64,000 bases of DNA. It comes from an uncultured Eubacteriales bacterium (GTDB taxonomy: Bacteria > Bacillota > Clostridia > Oscillospirales > Acutalibacteraceae). Position 1 is the first letter of the stretch, and each line of letters starts with the position of its first letter. Shown here in pieces: positions 28,001 to 34,141 of the stretch. The stretch is taken from the NCBI GenBank assembly GCA_934546985.1, contig CAKTEE010000003.1, positions 184,128-248,127 of the forward strand, in the 5' to 3' direction. The position numbers were made by a program, and so were the translations under genes. The notes beneath the pieces were generated by a model. That model worked only from the letters and a program-made list of their open reading frames with translations. It was not told the origin of the DNA and did not search any database.

Positions 28001-28634
28001 GAATATAACTGTCAACAGAGCCGTTGCCTATAGATGTATTGCCGCGTTCAAAAGATATATAATAAGGGCTGTTTACCACACCAACAACGGTATATGTATT
28101 TGTTTTCAAAGTATCGAACAAATCACCGCTGTCCGCCCGCAGAGTGATGGTACTGCCGATTTTATAGCCGTTATCTCCGCCGAAAGCGCCGGATTCAATG
28201 ACGCATTCCCCTGATTTTTCAGGAAATCTGCCTTCCACCAACACCGGACGGTTTAAATAATCCTCATCATCTCCATTGCCTGCGTTTGCTTTGGCAATAT
28301 CCAGCGAATGAACCCTTACAATAGATTGTGAACCTTCGGATTCATTGATAACATCCGTAAAATAGGAAGGCATTACGCCCCGCACACCTTCAATATTTCT
28401 GACCGCCTGAATATCTTCCTCTGAAAAGCCGAGGGTAGAAACCAGACGAATATCCATAAGGTTTTGCTTGTCAAAATAAGAATCTCCTGTCAGCTTCATA
28501 TCCGGGCTGGCGGCCTGCAAGCCTGCATAAAAGCCAACGCCGAGGGCGATGATAATGAAAATCGAAATAAACCGGTTACGTGTGGATTTTATCGAACGCA
28601 GCGTGTCCTTCCATAAGGCTTTGCGTTTTTTCAT
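25086..28634 (-). CDS. FtsX-family ABC permease with long coiled-coil insert
   Basis: A 1182-residue permease of the MacB/FtsX superfamily. One membrane helix near residue 24 (FISIFIIIALGVGFYAG) is followed by an extracytoplasmic MacB-like domain and then about 370 residues (roughly 265-635) of almost continuous coiled coil rich in Glu, Lys and Gln. Three helices of the first FtsX domain (VFFFVVAALVCL), a second extracytoplasmic domain and a final FtsX domain (AVIVILIISAGALAFVVLYNLT onward) complete it. Such long coiled coils occur in Clostridial permeases but their role is unknown. The start at 28634 lies one base after the ATPase gene stop; an upstream TTG has no proper SD. Confidence 0.85.
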   Translation of the reverse strand: MKKRKALWKDTLRSIKSTRNRFISIFIIIALGVGFYAGLQAASPDMKLTGDSYFDKQNLMDIRLVSTLGFSEEDIQAVRNIEGVRGVMPSYFTDVINESEGSQSIVRVHSLDIAKANAGNGDDEDYLNRPVLVEGRFPEKSGECVIESGAFGGDNGYKIGSTITLRADSGDLFDTLKTNTYTVVGVVNSPYYISFERGNTSIGNGSVDSYILIPAEDFVIEAYPELYLSVAGARELSSYADAYKETVDKVKDAIDAISDDRETLRYTEILDEAEAALIDARKKVADGEKELSDAQQKLEDARSEIEENEQKLNAQEAEFQKKMQDAWKQINSGKAELTAGEKEFNQQYQAYLEAKALADKEIPAAREQLAQKKQELADGEAQLKEAKQQLEESRRQLETLQKLYNTAKKLLVQAGSNLDKLDPYVDKYGDASLEKLLEILETTYPDEVAGLRAFLKEYGISTSVTVANAYQKFKDNYNEILAQTEELQIQLDEANKQLADGEKQWEEKNQQVIDGKKQLAEAETLLNEKEQQLKDAQEKLEEAKKKLDSSSALLSQKTNELKSAQSKGQAQLGDAKGQLADAKEQLEDSEKEFNEKKTDAEKELDDAREQIAEGEKELAELEIPTWYIMDRSAIPGYSGYGENTNRIAAIAKVFPVFFFVVAALVCLTTMTRMVEEDRTQIGTLKALGYGKGKIIRKYLVYAAAAGLGGSIFGLLVGFQLFPMVIVNAYKIMYIFPVKTLTPFHWNYALIGIIAALLCTVLAAVGVCWKVMLSDPAQLMRPKAPKSGKRILLERIPFIWKHLKFTQKVTARNIFRYKQRFLMTVIGIAGCTALLLTGFGLKNAIAGMIDKQFKDISSYDMQIMLNDGITQENKEEKLDFILIDSRISNSMTAASKSYSAGTEKQKMEADLFVPESSEVLAQFISLRDRRSGEPYTLADDGVIITEKFASSLGLRAGDELIIEKDEANPVRVKIAAVTENYIQHYIYMTPALYEKTFSTAPEYTTMMITLNDKSQQTEDVLAEELLTHDEILGFAFIDAISENFADIMKSLDAVIVILIISAGALAFVVLYNLTNININERIREIATIKVLGFYDKEVSAYIYRENILLTLMGILFGLIFGVFLENYVITTAEVEMVMFLRTINPMSFVWAALITILFSVIVNFVMHFHLKKVKMVESLKSVE

Positions 28635-28635
28635 A

Positions 28636-29337
28636 TTACCACTCAATCCTTTCTACCGGCATCGGCGATTCATTGAGTATCATTTCTGAAACTTTCCCGT
28701 TTTTCATTTTAATCACCCTGTCCGCCATCGGGGTAAGGGCAGAGTTATGCGTAATGACGATGACCGTCATACCGGTACGGCGGCAGGTATCCTGCAATAA
28801 TTTCAGAATTGCCTTGCCGGTGTTATAATCCAGCGCGCCCGTTGGTTCATCACAAAGCAGAAGTTTTGGATTCTTCGCAAGGGCGCGGGCAATGGCAACG
28901 CGCTGTTGTTCGCCGCCGGAAAGCTGTGCGGGGAAATTATCGAGCCGTTCACCCAAACCGACTTCACGCAGAATATCCGCCGCATCCAGCGGATTTTTAC
29001 ATATCTGATTGGCAAGCTCCACGTTTTCCTTTGCCGTCAGGTTCTGCACCAGATTATAAAACTGGAACACAAAGCCAATATCATCCCGCCGGTATTGGGT
29101 CAACTGCTTTGCAGTGTATTTACTGATATCCCGCCCGTCAACCACAATGGAACCTCCGTCGGATTGGTCCATTCCGCCGAGGATATTTAAAACCGTGGTT
29201 TTGCCTGCGCCGCTGGGACCAACCACAATCACAAACTCGCCCTTTTCTACGGGAAAGCTGATGCCATCCGCCGCAAGAACGGTGATTTCTCCGGTCACAT
29301 ACTTTTTCACAACATCTTTCAGTTCAATGTAACTCAT
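28636..29337 (-). CDS. ABC transporter ATP-binding protein (LolD/MacB type)
   Basis: A 233-residue ATPase subunit. Walker [10 protein letters not shown] (about residue 41), Q-loop in [13 protein letters not shown], signature [15 protein letters not shown], Walker [13 protein letters not shown] and the switch His in VITHNSAL are all intact. It should power the adjacent FtsX-type permease; MacB-type systems often export peptides, toxins or lipoproteins, or act by mechanotransmission. SD GAGG precedes the ATG. It lies 12 bases after the TetR gene, forming a three-gene operon tetR-ATPase-permease. Confidence 0.93.
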   Translation of the reverse strand: MSYIELKDVVKKYVTGEITVLAADGISFPVEKGEFVIVVGPSGAGKTTVLNILGGMDQSDGGSIVVDGRDISKYTAKQLTQYRRDDIGFVFQFYNLVQNLTAKENVELANQICKNPLDAADILREVGLGERLDNFPAQLSGGEQQRVAIARALAKNPKLLLCDEPTGALDYNTGKAILKLLQDTCRRTGMTVIVITHNSALTPMADRVIKMKNGKVSEMILNESPMPVERIEW

Positions 29338-29349
29338 ACGCCCACCTCA

Positions 29350-29952
29350 TTATATACTCACAATTTCAAGATTTTCCTGCAAAAGCTGTAAACTGTTTTT
29401 TGGCAAACCAAACGCCTGCTCTGCTAAGGCAAGCAAAACTTCCGTATCGGTCACGCCGTTTTCTACCAAATCCCAAAGCCCGGTAATCACCAGTCGGTGC
29501 ATCAATTCAGGGTAACGCAGTTTAACAAATCCGGCTTTTACACCCTGCATGAGCAGGTCTTTGGTGTAGATAATCATCTGCTGAATCACACGCTGATGAA
29601 TTTTTGCTTTCAGCCCGTTTTCCAGTGTGGTATAGCCCAATTTTACACATAATGTTTGATAAGTACTCCGAAAAGTGATAACAAATTCCCGTATATACGC
29701 ATAAAAATTATCTGCGGGACGTTTGGTTAATTCCTGTAAATTTTTATCACATTCATCCAGCAGAGAATCTACTACCTCGGCAATTACTTCTTCTTTCGAT
29801 TTAAAATAGTAGTAAAAAAGCCCCTGAGCCACACCGATATTTTTTACAATCTGGCTGACGGATGTTTTTTCTACTCCATTTGCCACAAACAATTCTTTCG
29901 CAGAACGTATAATTTCCAGCTTACGTTCATCCGGTGATTTTATACTCCTCAA
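29350..29952 (-). CDS. TetR/AcrR family repressor
   Basis: A 200-residue regulator. The N-terminal helix-turn-helix (LEIIRSAKELFVANGVEKTSVSQIVKNIG, here residues 12-40, followed by GLFYYYFKSKEEVI) is textbook TetR. The C-terminal ligand domain has no recognisable subgroup. The start is a TTG with GGAGAG eight bases upstream; no ATG fits. A 25-bp palindrome (29993-30017) upstream should be its operator, so the operon with the ABC transporter is probably auto-repressed and induced by the transporter's substrate. Confidence 0.88.
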   Translation of the reverse strand: MRSIKSPDERKLEIIRSAKELFVANGVEKTSVSQIVKNIGVAQGLFYYYFKSKEEVIAEVVDSLLDECDKNLQELTKRPADNFYAYIREFVITFRSTYQTLCVKLGYTTLENGLKAKIHQRVIQQMIIYTKDLLMQGVKAGFVKLRYPELMHRLVITGLWDLVENGVTDTEVLLALAEQAFGLPKNSLQLLQENLEIVSI

Positions 29953-29992
29953 AACAAAATCTCTCCTATTCTCTTAAATCAACCTTATTATA

Positions 29993-30017
29993 TAACTGAC
30001 TGACTGTCAATCAGTTA
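29993..30017. promoter_or_regulatory. TetR operator
   Basis: A near-perfect inverted repeat: TAACTGA and TCAGTTA arms with inner TGAC and GTCA. It contains a minus-strand TTGACA and lies next to TATAAT, so it overlaps the operon's own promoter. Confidence 0.7.
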
Positions 30018-30128
30018 ACAGATTGTAAAGTTTTATTGGCTAATTTATAAAATAGCGGCGAAAAATGCCGCCTGATAAATTTCTTTTACAGAATTATTAT
30101 CTTTTTTTGCTATGCAAAAAGACAAGAG

Positions 30129-30165
30129 AAAACGGTCTGCACTTGAACAACGTGCAGACCGTTTT
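30129..30165. terminator. Bidirectional terminator
   Basis: AAAACGGTCTGCAC and GTGCAGACCGTTTT form a perfect 14-bp stem, serving the minus-strand genes that end at 30237. Confidence 0.75.
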
Positions 30166-30236
30166 GCTGTCAATTTTCCCTTCTTCAAAACATTAGCATT
30201 TGTTTTGCACAGGCAAGAGTAAGGGTTGTTGAAAAA

Positions 30237-30515
30237 TCAAGAATTATCATCAAAATGTATGGATTCTAAAAGCAAATTCATTCCAAACTTAAAACCAAAT
30301 AGAAAGTGACCATCGCTACTCATTTGCAGTACATCGTTTTGAATATCAGAAATGATATTGTATTGACTCTGCTGTTCCGGCGTAAGTAACGCCTGAAACT
30401 CTTCTTCTTTCTTTTCAAGAGCATTGAGCCTTTCCCTATAATCATCGGGAAACATGCGGAACATGATATCTGCATAATCACTGGTTAATAAAAGATTAAG
30501 AAATTTATTTTTCAC
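30237..30515 (-). CDS. Small DUF6809-like protein
   Basis: A 92-residue, mostly helical, acidic protein of unknown function. Its C-terminal FLFGFKFGMNLLLESI matches FSAGFKMGIDTILKKI in the protein at 34142 and YSMIGFKW in a remnant at 36576. The pattern, a helical body followed by a FxxGFKxG motif, is that of the DUF6809 family of Clostridial small proteins, as I recall it. Start GTG with GAGG six bases upstream. It overlaps the upstream ribbon-helix-helix-like gene by 11 bases, so the two are translationally coupled and may act together. Confidence 0.65.
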   Translation of the reverse strand: MKNKFLNLLLTSDYADIMFRMFPDDYRERLNALEKKEEEFQALLTPEQQSQYNIISDIQNDVLQMSSDGHFLFGFKFGMNLLLESIHFDDNS

Positions 30516-30702
30516 GTATATCCTCTTCTTCCATACAGTTTAGGGCAAATTCACAACACTGTTTTATCAAATTACCTATTGAAATGTGATTTTTCTGTGA
30601 AATTTTAATTATTTTTTTATAAAGAATAATTGGAAAATAACGAATTTTAATTTCCATATAAGATTCTTCAGGAATAAACAGGTTATTGCTTTTAGTTTGC
30701 AT
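30505..30702 (-). CDS. Ribbon-helix-helix-like small protein
   Basis: A 65-residue protein. MEIKIRYFP could form the strand, ILYKKIIKISQKNHIS and IGNLIKQCCEFALNCM the two helices of an Arc/MetJ-type ribbon-helix-helix fold, which would make it a DNA-binding regulator or antitoxin. GGAG precedes the ATG. It overlaps the next gene by 11 bases. The partner is not a recognisable toxin, so an antitoxin role is not claimed. Confidence 0.55.
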   Translation of the reverse strand: MQTKSNNLFIPEESYMEIKIRYFPIILYKKIIKISQKNHISIGNLIKQCCEFALNCMEEEDIREK

Positions 30703-30779
30703 GAATGTATTCTCCTTTATTGTGATATTGAATTATGAATGAAATTAATATGAACCATAATAATAAAAAAACAGAAATG

Positions 30780-30898
30780 ATTCGCCTTACGGCGGCGGGA
30801 CGTTGGAAACGCCCCGCAATGCTTCACGAAATGGGATGTGAAGCATTTTTAACAAAAAGACAGAGAGGAATTATATAAAGCGGGAATACCCAGCAGGT
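30780..30898. repeat. Structured repeat, copy 1
   Basis: About 119 bases with CGCC-TTAC-GGCG, then GCGGGACGTT paired with AACGCCCCGC (one A-C mismatch), then AATGCTTC paired with GAAGCATT over a variable loop, then CGGGAATA. It matches copy 2 in order and spacing. No coding sequence is seen in it. Confidence 0.65.
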
Positions 30899-30923
30899 GA
30901 TGGTTTAGTAAATTTTGGTTTTT

Positions 30924-31050
30924 ATTCGCCTTACGGCGGCGGGGCGTTGGATTACGCCCCGCAATGCTTCGAAAAATAGAACACGAAGCATTTTCATGAC
31001 AAAACGACAAAAAACTCAATACAAAACGGGAATATCCCGCAGAAGATAGC
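30924..31050. repeat. Structured repeat, copy 2
   Basis: The same elements as copy 1: CGCC-TTAC-GGCG, a perfect GCGGGGCGT with ACGCCCCGC stem, AATGCTTC with GAAGCATT around a different loop, and CGGGAATATCCCG. Together with copy 1 it fills the 480-base gap between divergent genes at 30702 and 31186. Confidence 0.65.
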
Positions 31051-31135
31051 AATGTAGTTTTCAATTTATAAAAAAAATGAGAATTTTATTTATTTTTTAA
31101 AATAGTATTTTAAATTTTTGACCCAATATGGTGCT

Positions 31136-31166
31136 TATATATGTAACCAAAATGGTTACATATATA
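31136..31166. promoter_or_regulatory. Palindromic operator of the XRE gene
   Basis: Perfect 13-bp arms TATATATGTAACC and GGTTACATATATA around a five-base loop, 20 bases upstream of the XRE start and overlapping a TATAAT. Autoregulation is inferred. Confidence 0.65.
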
Positions 31167-31185
31167 ATCTATTTGAGGGATAACT

Positions 31186-31413
31186 ATGAGATATAAAAGA
31201 ATTAAAGATTTAAGAATTGACAAAGATTTAAAACAAATAGATATAGCTAAACAACTAAATATTGGAAGAATGACTTATTGTCATTATGAACTTGGCGACA
31301 GGGATATACCAACACAAATTTTATGTGACCTTGCAGATTATTACAATGTTTCTACCGATTATCTTTTAGGTCGCACAGACATCCCTAAACCATATCCAAA
31401 AAACAAAAAATGA
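31186..31413 (+). CDS. XRE-family transcriptional regulator
   Basis: A 75-residue Cro/CI-type helix-turn-helix protein: IKDLRIDKDLKQIDIAKQL, MTYCHYELGDRDIP and LCDLADYYNVSTDYLLGRTD follow the canonical five-helix pattern, with a short basic tail and no ligand domain. A strong palindrome lies directly upstream. It is AT-rich and sits in a cluster of small regulators with the look of a decayed or compact mobile element. Confidence 0.88.
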   Translation: MRYKRIKDLRIDKDLKQIDIAKQLNIGRMTYCHYELGDRDIPTQILCDLADYYNVSTDYLLGRTDIPKPYPKNKK

Positions 31414-31506
31414 ATTGTATAAAAATTGTCTTATCAGTAGGACAATATTCTTTTAATAATAAGATACAATAAATTTGTCCAATAGTCAAGACAAAGAGGA
31501 AATTTT

Positions 31507-31755
31507 ATGAAAAGAATTACTGCACAACCTGAATTAAACATTATTGGAAAAAATATTAAATTAGCACGGGAAAATGCAAATTTATCGCAACAAGAGTTGG
31601 CTGATAAATTGGAATTAATTGCCGTATATATTTGCCGTGGTTCTATTTCCAGACTTGAATCCGGTCAACGTTCAGTAACTGATATAGAAATCCGCGCCTT
31701 AGCAAAAATTTTAAAAGTTTCACCAAATGAATTGTTTAATTGGGATGAAGAATAG
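31507..31755 (+). CDS. XRE-family regulator
   Basis: An 82-residue helix-turn-helix protein: IGKNIKLARENANLSQQELADKL, then an insertion (ELIAVYICRG) before SISRLESGQRSVTDIEIRALAKIL and VSPNELF. The insertion between helices 2 and 3 is shared by the start-less relative at 31793. SD AGAGGA precedes the ATG. Target unknown. Confidence 0.85.
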   Translation: MKRITAQPELNIIGKNIKLARENANLSQQELADKLELIAVYICRGSISRLESGQRSVTDIEIRALAKILKVSPNELFNWDEE

Positions 31756-31792
31756 ATATATCACATTATATAAACATAAGTTGCTGAAATAA

Positions 31793-32059
31793 AAAAATTC
31801 TTTTGTAAACAATCATAATATTATTTACAAACAACTTAAATTTCAGCGTATAAAAGCTAATTTAACACAAGGGGAATTAGCTGCTAAAATGCAAATTATG
31901 GGTATAAACGTGGATCAACAAACAGTTAGCAGGATTGAAAGAAATGAACGCATCGTCACTGATTATGAATTGGCTTGTCTTTGTCAGATTTTACATGTTT
32001 CGGAACAAGATTTACTTCAAGATTTTGAAAAAAAACAAAAGGAATTACAACAATCTTAA
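31793..32059 (+). pseudogene. XRE-family gene lacking a start codon
   Basis: The frame is open from a TAA at 31790 to a TAA at 32057-32059. It encodes a full XRE domain (YKQLKFQRIKANLTQGELAAKM, QTVSRIERNERIVTDYELACL, ILHVSEQDLLQDF), a diverged copy of the gene at 31507. No ATG, GTG or TTG lies before the domain, and no SD is visible; the first ATG is inside helix 2. Either the start has been lost, or a rare ATT/ATA start is used. The domain itself carries no stop or frameshift. Confidence 0.6.
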
Positions 32060-32115
32060 AACCTTGTTCCAATTTAAAAAATATTATTTTGAAATTCTTC
32101 TATAATGGGACAAAT

Positions 32116-32168
32116 AAAAACGCATGCCGATTTCTGTGCATCTGGCACAACGGTATGCATTTTGTTTT
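32116..32168 (+). terminator. Terminator
   Basis: AAAACGCATGCCG pairs with CGGTATGCATTTT (one mismatch) over a 21-base loop, followed by a T-rich tract. Confidence 0.55.
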
Positions 32169-32224
32169 ATGTTAACCAGAGCGTAAACAAAGTATCTTGT
32201 GTCACAAGATAAACCACAAAGTGA

Positions 32225-32253
32225 TTGACAAACCCTTGTGTGTCTGATATGAT
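32225..32253 (+). promoter_or_regulatory. Toxin promoter, copy 1
   Basis: TTGACA, 17-base spacer, TATGAT. The predicted mRNA has a leader of about 70 bases with the hairpin GGTG-GTTAGCT-CACC and a second one (CTGA/TCAG) before the SD. Confidence 0.8.
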
Positions 32254-32330
32254 GTTACCTGTAGAGGACAGCAAACGGGTGGTTAGCTCACCATTCTCTG
32301 ATTTTTTGGTCAGGGAAGGAGGTGAGGCAC

Positions 32331-32402
32331 GTGGAATACTTAGTTTTATTGGTAGTAATACTGGTACTTATTAAGGATTCTGATTTTAGTGCAAAAAAAT
32401 AA
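32331..32402 (+). CDS. Hydrophobic type I toxin peptide, copy 1
   Basis: A 23-residue peptide: MEYLVLLVVILVLI (start codon read as Met), then KDSDFSAKK. That is one short membrane helix followed by a charged tail, the design of Fst, TxpA and holin-like type I toxins that depolarise the membrane. Start GTG with AAGGAGG eight bases upstream; an in-frame GTG nine bases earlier lies on the SD. An antisense RNA promoter faces it from the right. The family name is not certain; the genetic arrangement is the evidence. Confidence 0.7.
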   Translation: MEYLVLLVVILVLIKDSDFSAKK

Positions 32403-32471
32403 CCGCCCCCAGCCAAAGGTCGCGGTTATTTATGCGATACTTGGGCTAGCCACTTTGTGGTGCTGCCCTCT
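32391..32471 (-). ncRNA. Predicted antisense antitoxin RNA, copy 1
   Basis: The minus-strand promoter TTGACA (32500-32505), 16-base spacer, TATAAT (32478-32483) predicts a start near 32471. The RNA would run into the stem AATAACCGC/GCGGTTATT followed by seven T, ending at the toxin stop codon. It carries GGCTAGCC, which can pair with GGTTAGCT in the loop of the toxin leader. Length about 80 nt. Confidence 0.65.
32398..32430. terminator. Shared terminator, copy 1
   Basis: AATAACCGC with GCGGTTATT, flanked by A7 on the left. It serves the antisense RNA with a strong U tract, and the toxin mRNA more weakly. Confidence 0.75.
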
Positions 32472-32477
32472 ATGTTT

Positions 32478-32505
32478 ATTATAGCAAAAAATCTCATATT
32501 GTCAA
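32478..32505 (-). promoter_or_regulatory. Antitoxin RNA promoter, copy 1
   Basis: Consensus TTGACA and TATAAT with a 16-base spacer, reading leftward. Confidence 0.8.
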
Positions 32506-32655
32506 CAGTCAGCAAGCTCGCAGATAAAACCGCAGGCCTGTTTTTATATGAAAAACCTTTATCCAAAAGCACAACCGCTCTAAAAAAACTATTTATTTTA
32601 TATTAACCAGAGCATAAACAAAGTATCTTGTACCATAAGATAAACCACAAAGTGA

Positions 32656-32684
32656 TTGACAAGCCCTTGTGTATCTGATATGAT
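32656..32684 (+). promoter_or_regulatory. Toxin promoter, copy 2
   Basis: TTGACA, 17-base spacer, TATGAT, as in copy 1. Confidence 0.8.
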
Positions 32685-32761
32685 ATTATTTGTAGAGGAC
32701 AGCAAACGGGTGGTTAGCTCACCATTCCTTGATTTTTTGGTCAGGGAAGGAGGTGAGGCAC

Positions 32762-32833
32762 GTGGAATACTTAGTTTTATTGGTAGTAATACTGGTACTT
32801 ATTAAGGATTCTGATTTTAGTGCAAAAAAATAA
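32762..32833 (+). CDS. Hydrophobic type I toxin peptide, copy 2
   Basis: Encodes the same 23 residues as copy 1 with the same GTG start and SD. The coding bases are identical in both copies, whereas the adjacent terminator has changed, so either the duplication is recent or the peptide is under strong constraint. Confidence 0.7.
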   Translation: MEYLVLLVVILVLIKDSDFSAKK

Positions 32834-32907
32834 GCCACCCTCCGCCAAAAGGTAGTGGCTTATTTTGCAACTAACTTTGGGCTAACCACTTTGTGGTGCT
32901 GCCCTCT
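32822..32907 (-). ncRNA. Predicted antisense antitoxin RNA, copy 2
   Basis: TTGACA (32936-32941), 16-base spacer, TATAAT (32914-32919), start near 32907, end in AATAAGCCAC/GTGGCTTATT plus T7. It contains GGTTAGCC, still able to pair (with G-U pairs) with the toxin leader loop GGTTAGCT. Confidence 0.65.
32829..32864. terminator. Shared terminator, copy 2
   Basis: AATAAGCCAC with GTGGCTTATT. Compared with copy 1, both sides of the stem changed together, so pairing is preserved. Confidence 0.75.
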
Positions 32908-32913
32908 ATGTTT

Positions 32914-32941
32914 ATTATAGCAGAAAATCCGATATTGTCAA
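32914..32941 (-). promoter_or_regulatory. Antitoxin RNA promoter, copy 2
   Basis: Consensus TTGACA and TATAAT with a 16-base spacer, reading leftward. Confidence 0.8.
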
Positions 32942-33162
32942 CAGCCGGCAAGTTTGCTAATAAAATGCAACTTGCTTTTTTATTAAAAAACACATATCAT
33001 TGAAAGAACAACCACTCTTAAAACTATAATATATGTTTATTTTATATGAAATAGGATTGACCAAATTCGTCTATCTATCGTTAATTATATCTTTCGCTTT
33101 AAATTTACTCCTCATTTATTGTTAAATTATCAAACAGCTATTTATTTTATATCCGTCTATTT

Positions 33163-33495
33163 TTAAACGTTGATTTCACTATGCTTATCATCATCCATAC
33201 CCAGCAATTTATCAACAGCGCTTTGCATTTCTATCTTATGACGGTAGCGAAATATCAGTTCTTTTTCATGCTCAGTGAACTCTTCTTCTTTTAAATGCAC
33301 ATCTAACAACATATCCGGTGATACTTTTAACGCATAGCAAATTTTTACAAGCAATTCCACATCTGGATTGTTAATTCCTTTCTCCCAATTCGAAATTCTT
33401 GTATTACTCACGCCAATCAGTCTGCCGAGATCCTTCTGGCTCAAATTGCATTTTTCTCGGTAAGACCGAATGCGGGAACCTACTGTATTTTTCAT
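33163..33495 (-). CDS. XRE-family regulator
   Basis: A 110-residue CI-like protein. The helix-turn-helix is at residues 6-60 (VGSRIRSYREKCNLSQKDLGRLIG, TRISNWEKGINNPD, LLVKICYALKVSPDMLL), followed by a 45-residue helical, acidic tail (FTEHEKELIFRYRHKIEMQSAVDKLLG) probably for dimerisation. It is divergent from the small gene at 33639, with an operator-like palindrome between them, as in a phage CI/Cro switch. GGAG precedes the ATG. Confidence 0.88.
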   Translation of the reverse strand: MKNTVGSRIRSYREKCNLSQKDLGRLIGVSNTRISNWEKGINNPDVELLVKICYALKVSPDMLLDVHLKEEEFTEHEKELIFRYRHKIEMQSAVDKLLGMDDDKHSEINV

Positions 33496-33552
33496 ATTTG
33501 TTTCTCCTTATTTCATGATGTCATAACACACAATAACAAATATAAAAATCAC

Positions 33553-33588
33553 GAAATACTGGAATACTGATTGACATTCCAGTATTTC
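33553..33588. promoter_or_regulatory. Palindromic operator between divergent repressor-like genes
   Basis: Perfect 13-bp arms GAAATACTGGAAT and ATTCCAGTATTTC with a ten-base centre that contains a TTGACA -35 box. Confidence 0.7.
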
Positions 33589-33599
33589 TGTGCTATTAT
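33571..33599 (+). promoter_or_regulatory. Promoter of the Cro-like gene
   Basis: TTGACA (33571-33576), 17-base spacer, TATTAT (33594-33599). The operator covers the -35 box, so repressor binding would shut this promoter. Confidence 0.7.
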
Positions 33600-33638
33600 T
33601 GTGATAATTTAAGAATTTCTGGAAAAGAAGGAAGAATT

Positions 33639-33893
33639 ATGTGTGTTTATCAGAAAGTTCGTAATTATATTATGGAACATCAATTAAAACAGGCTTTTGT
33701 GGCTCAGAAAGCAGGTATCCCAATAGAAAAATTTAATGCAATGTTAGATGGCAGACAACGAATGTACGCCGACGATTTAAGAAATATCTGTAATGCGTTG
33801 AACGTTAGTGCAGATATTTTCATTGATACAACAGCGCTTCAAAATTCTGACTTTAGTGAAACGAAAAAATACAGTGTTAAAAATATCAAATAA
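33639..33893 (+). CDS. Cro-like XRE-family protein
   Basis: An 84-residue protein with a Cro/CI-like domain: VRNYIMEHQLKQAFVAQKAGI, IEKFNAMLDGRQRMYADDLRNICNAL and NVSADIFI. No other domain. It is divergent from the CI-like gene at 33163 and has its own promoter under a palindrome. Weak SD AAGGAAG before the ATG. It may be the second half of a phage-derived switch; no phage structural genes are nearby. Confidence 0.75.
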   Translation: MCVYQKVRNYIMEHQLKQAFVAQKAGIPIEKFNAMLDGRQRMYADDLRNICNALNVSADIFIDTTALQNSDFSETKKYSVKNIK

Positions 33894-34141
33894 ATCACAT
33901 AATTTAAAGGTTATTACTCACTCAACTTTCATTATATTTCATAATTTTTCTTATCCTCTTATAATGCAATTATATCCTGAAAATCTCGAAAGTCAAGCGC
34001 AAGATACCAGTAATTCTGAATTATTTGTTTAAAATTTGCACTTTTTCGTGCAAATTATGTTCAATTCTACAAAAATTAGTATTAATAAATTTACATAAAT
34101 CTTTAAGAATATTGCTGAGTACCGGTATGGAGGGCTACTTA

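Larger units (their letters stand above)
32172..32516. repeat. Type I toxin-antitoxin unit, copy 1
   Basis: A 345-base unit repeated at 32603-32952 (offset 431). It contains a plus-strand promoter, a leader with hairpins, a 23-codon peptide, a shared terminator and a convergent minus-strand promoter. Both promoters, the peptide and the SD are near identical in the two copies. Confidence 0.8.
32603..32952. repeat. Type I toxin-antitoxin unit, copy 2
   Basis: The second copy of the unit at 32172-32516, with differences concentrated in the terminator stem and flanks. From 32953 to 33162 nothing further is seen. Confidence 0.8.

Noticed and set aside
30237..30702. Type II toxin-antitoxin pair (ribbon-helix-helix plus small partner)
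   Set aside because: The partner belongs to the FxxGFKxG family also found without an antitoxin at 34142, and shows no RelE, MazF or other toxin pattern.
30849..31064. A 71-codon minus-strand frame across the structured repeats
   Set aside because: It crosses the hairpins of copies 1 and 2 partly, has no family resemblance and no SD; the repeat structure explains the bases better.
32270..32330. T-box riboswitch in the toxin leader (GGGTGG motif)
   Set aside because: The T-box core AGGGTGGnACCGCG and its stems are absent, and the downstream gene is a tiny hydrophobic peptide.
32172..32952. CRISPR-like array (two long repeats with a spacer)
   Set aside because: The units are 345 bases with promoters and a peptide gene, only two copies exist, and no cas genes are present.
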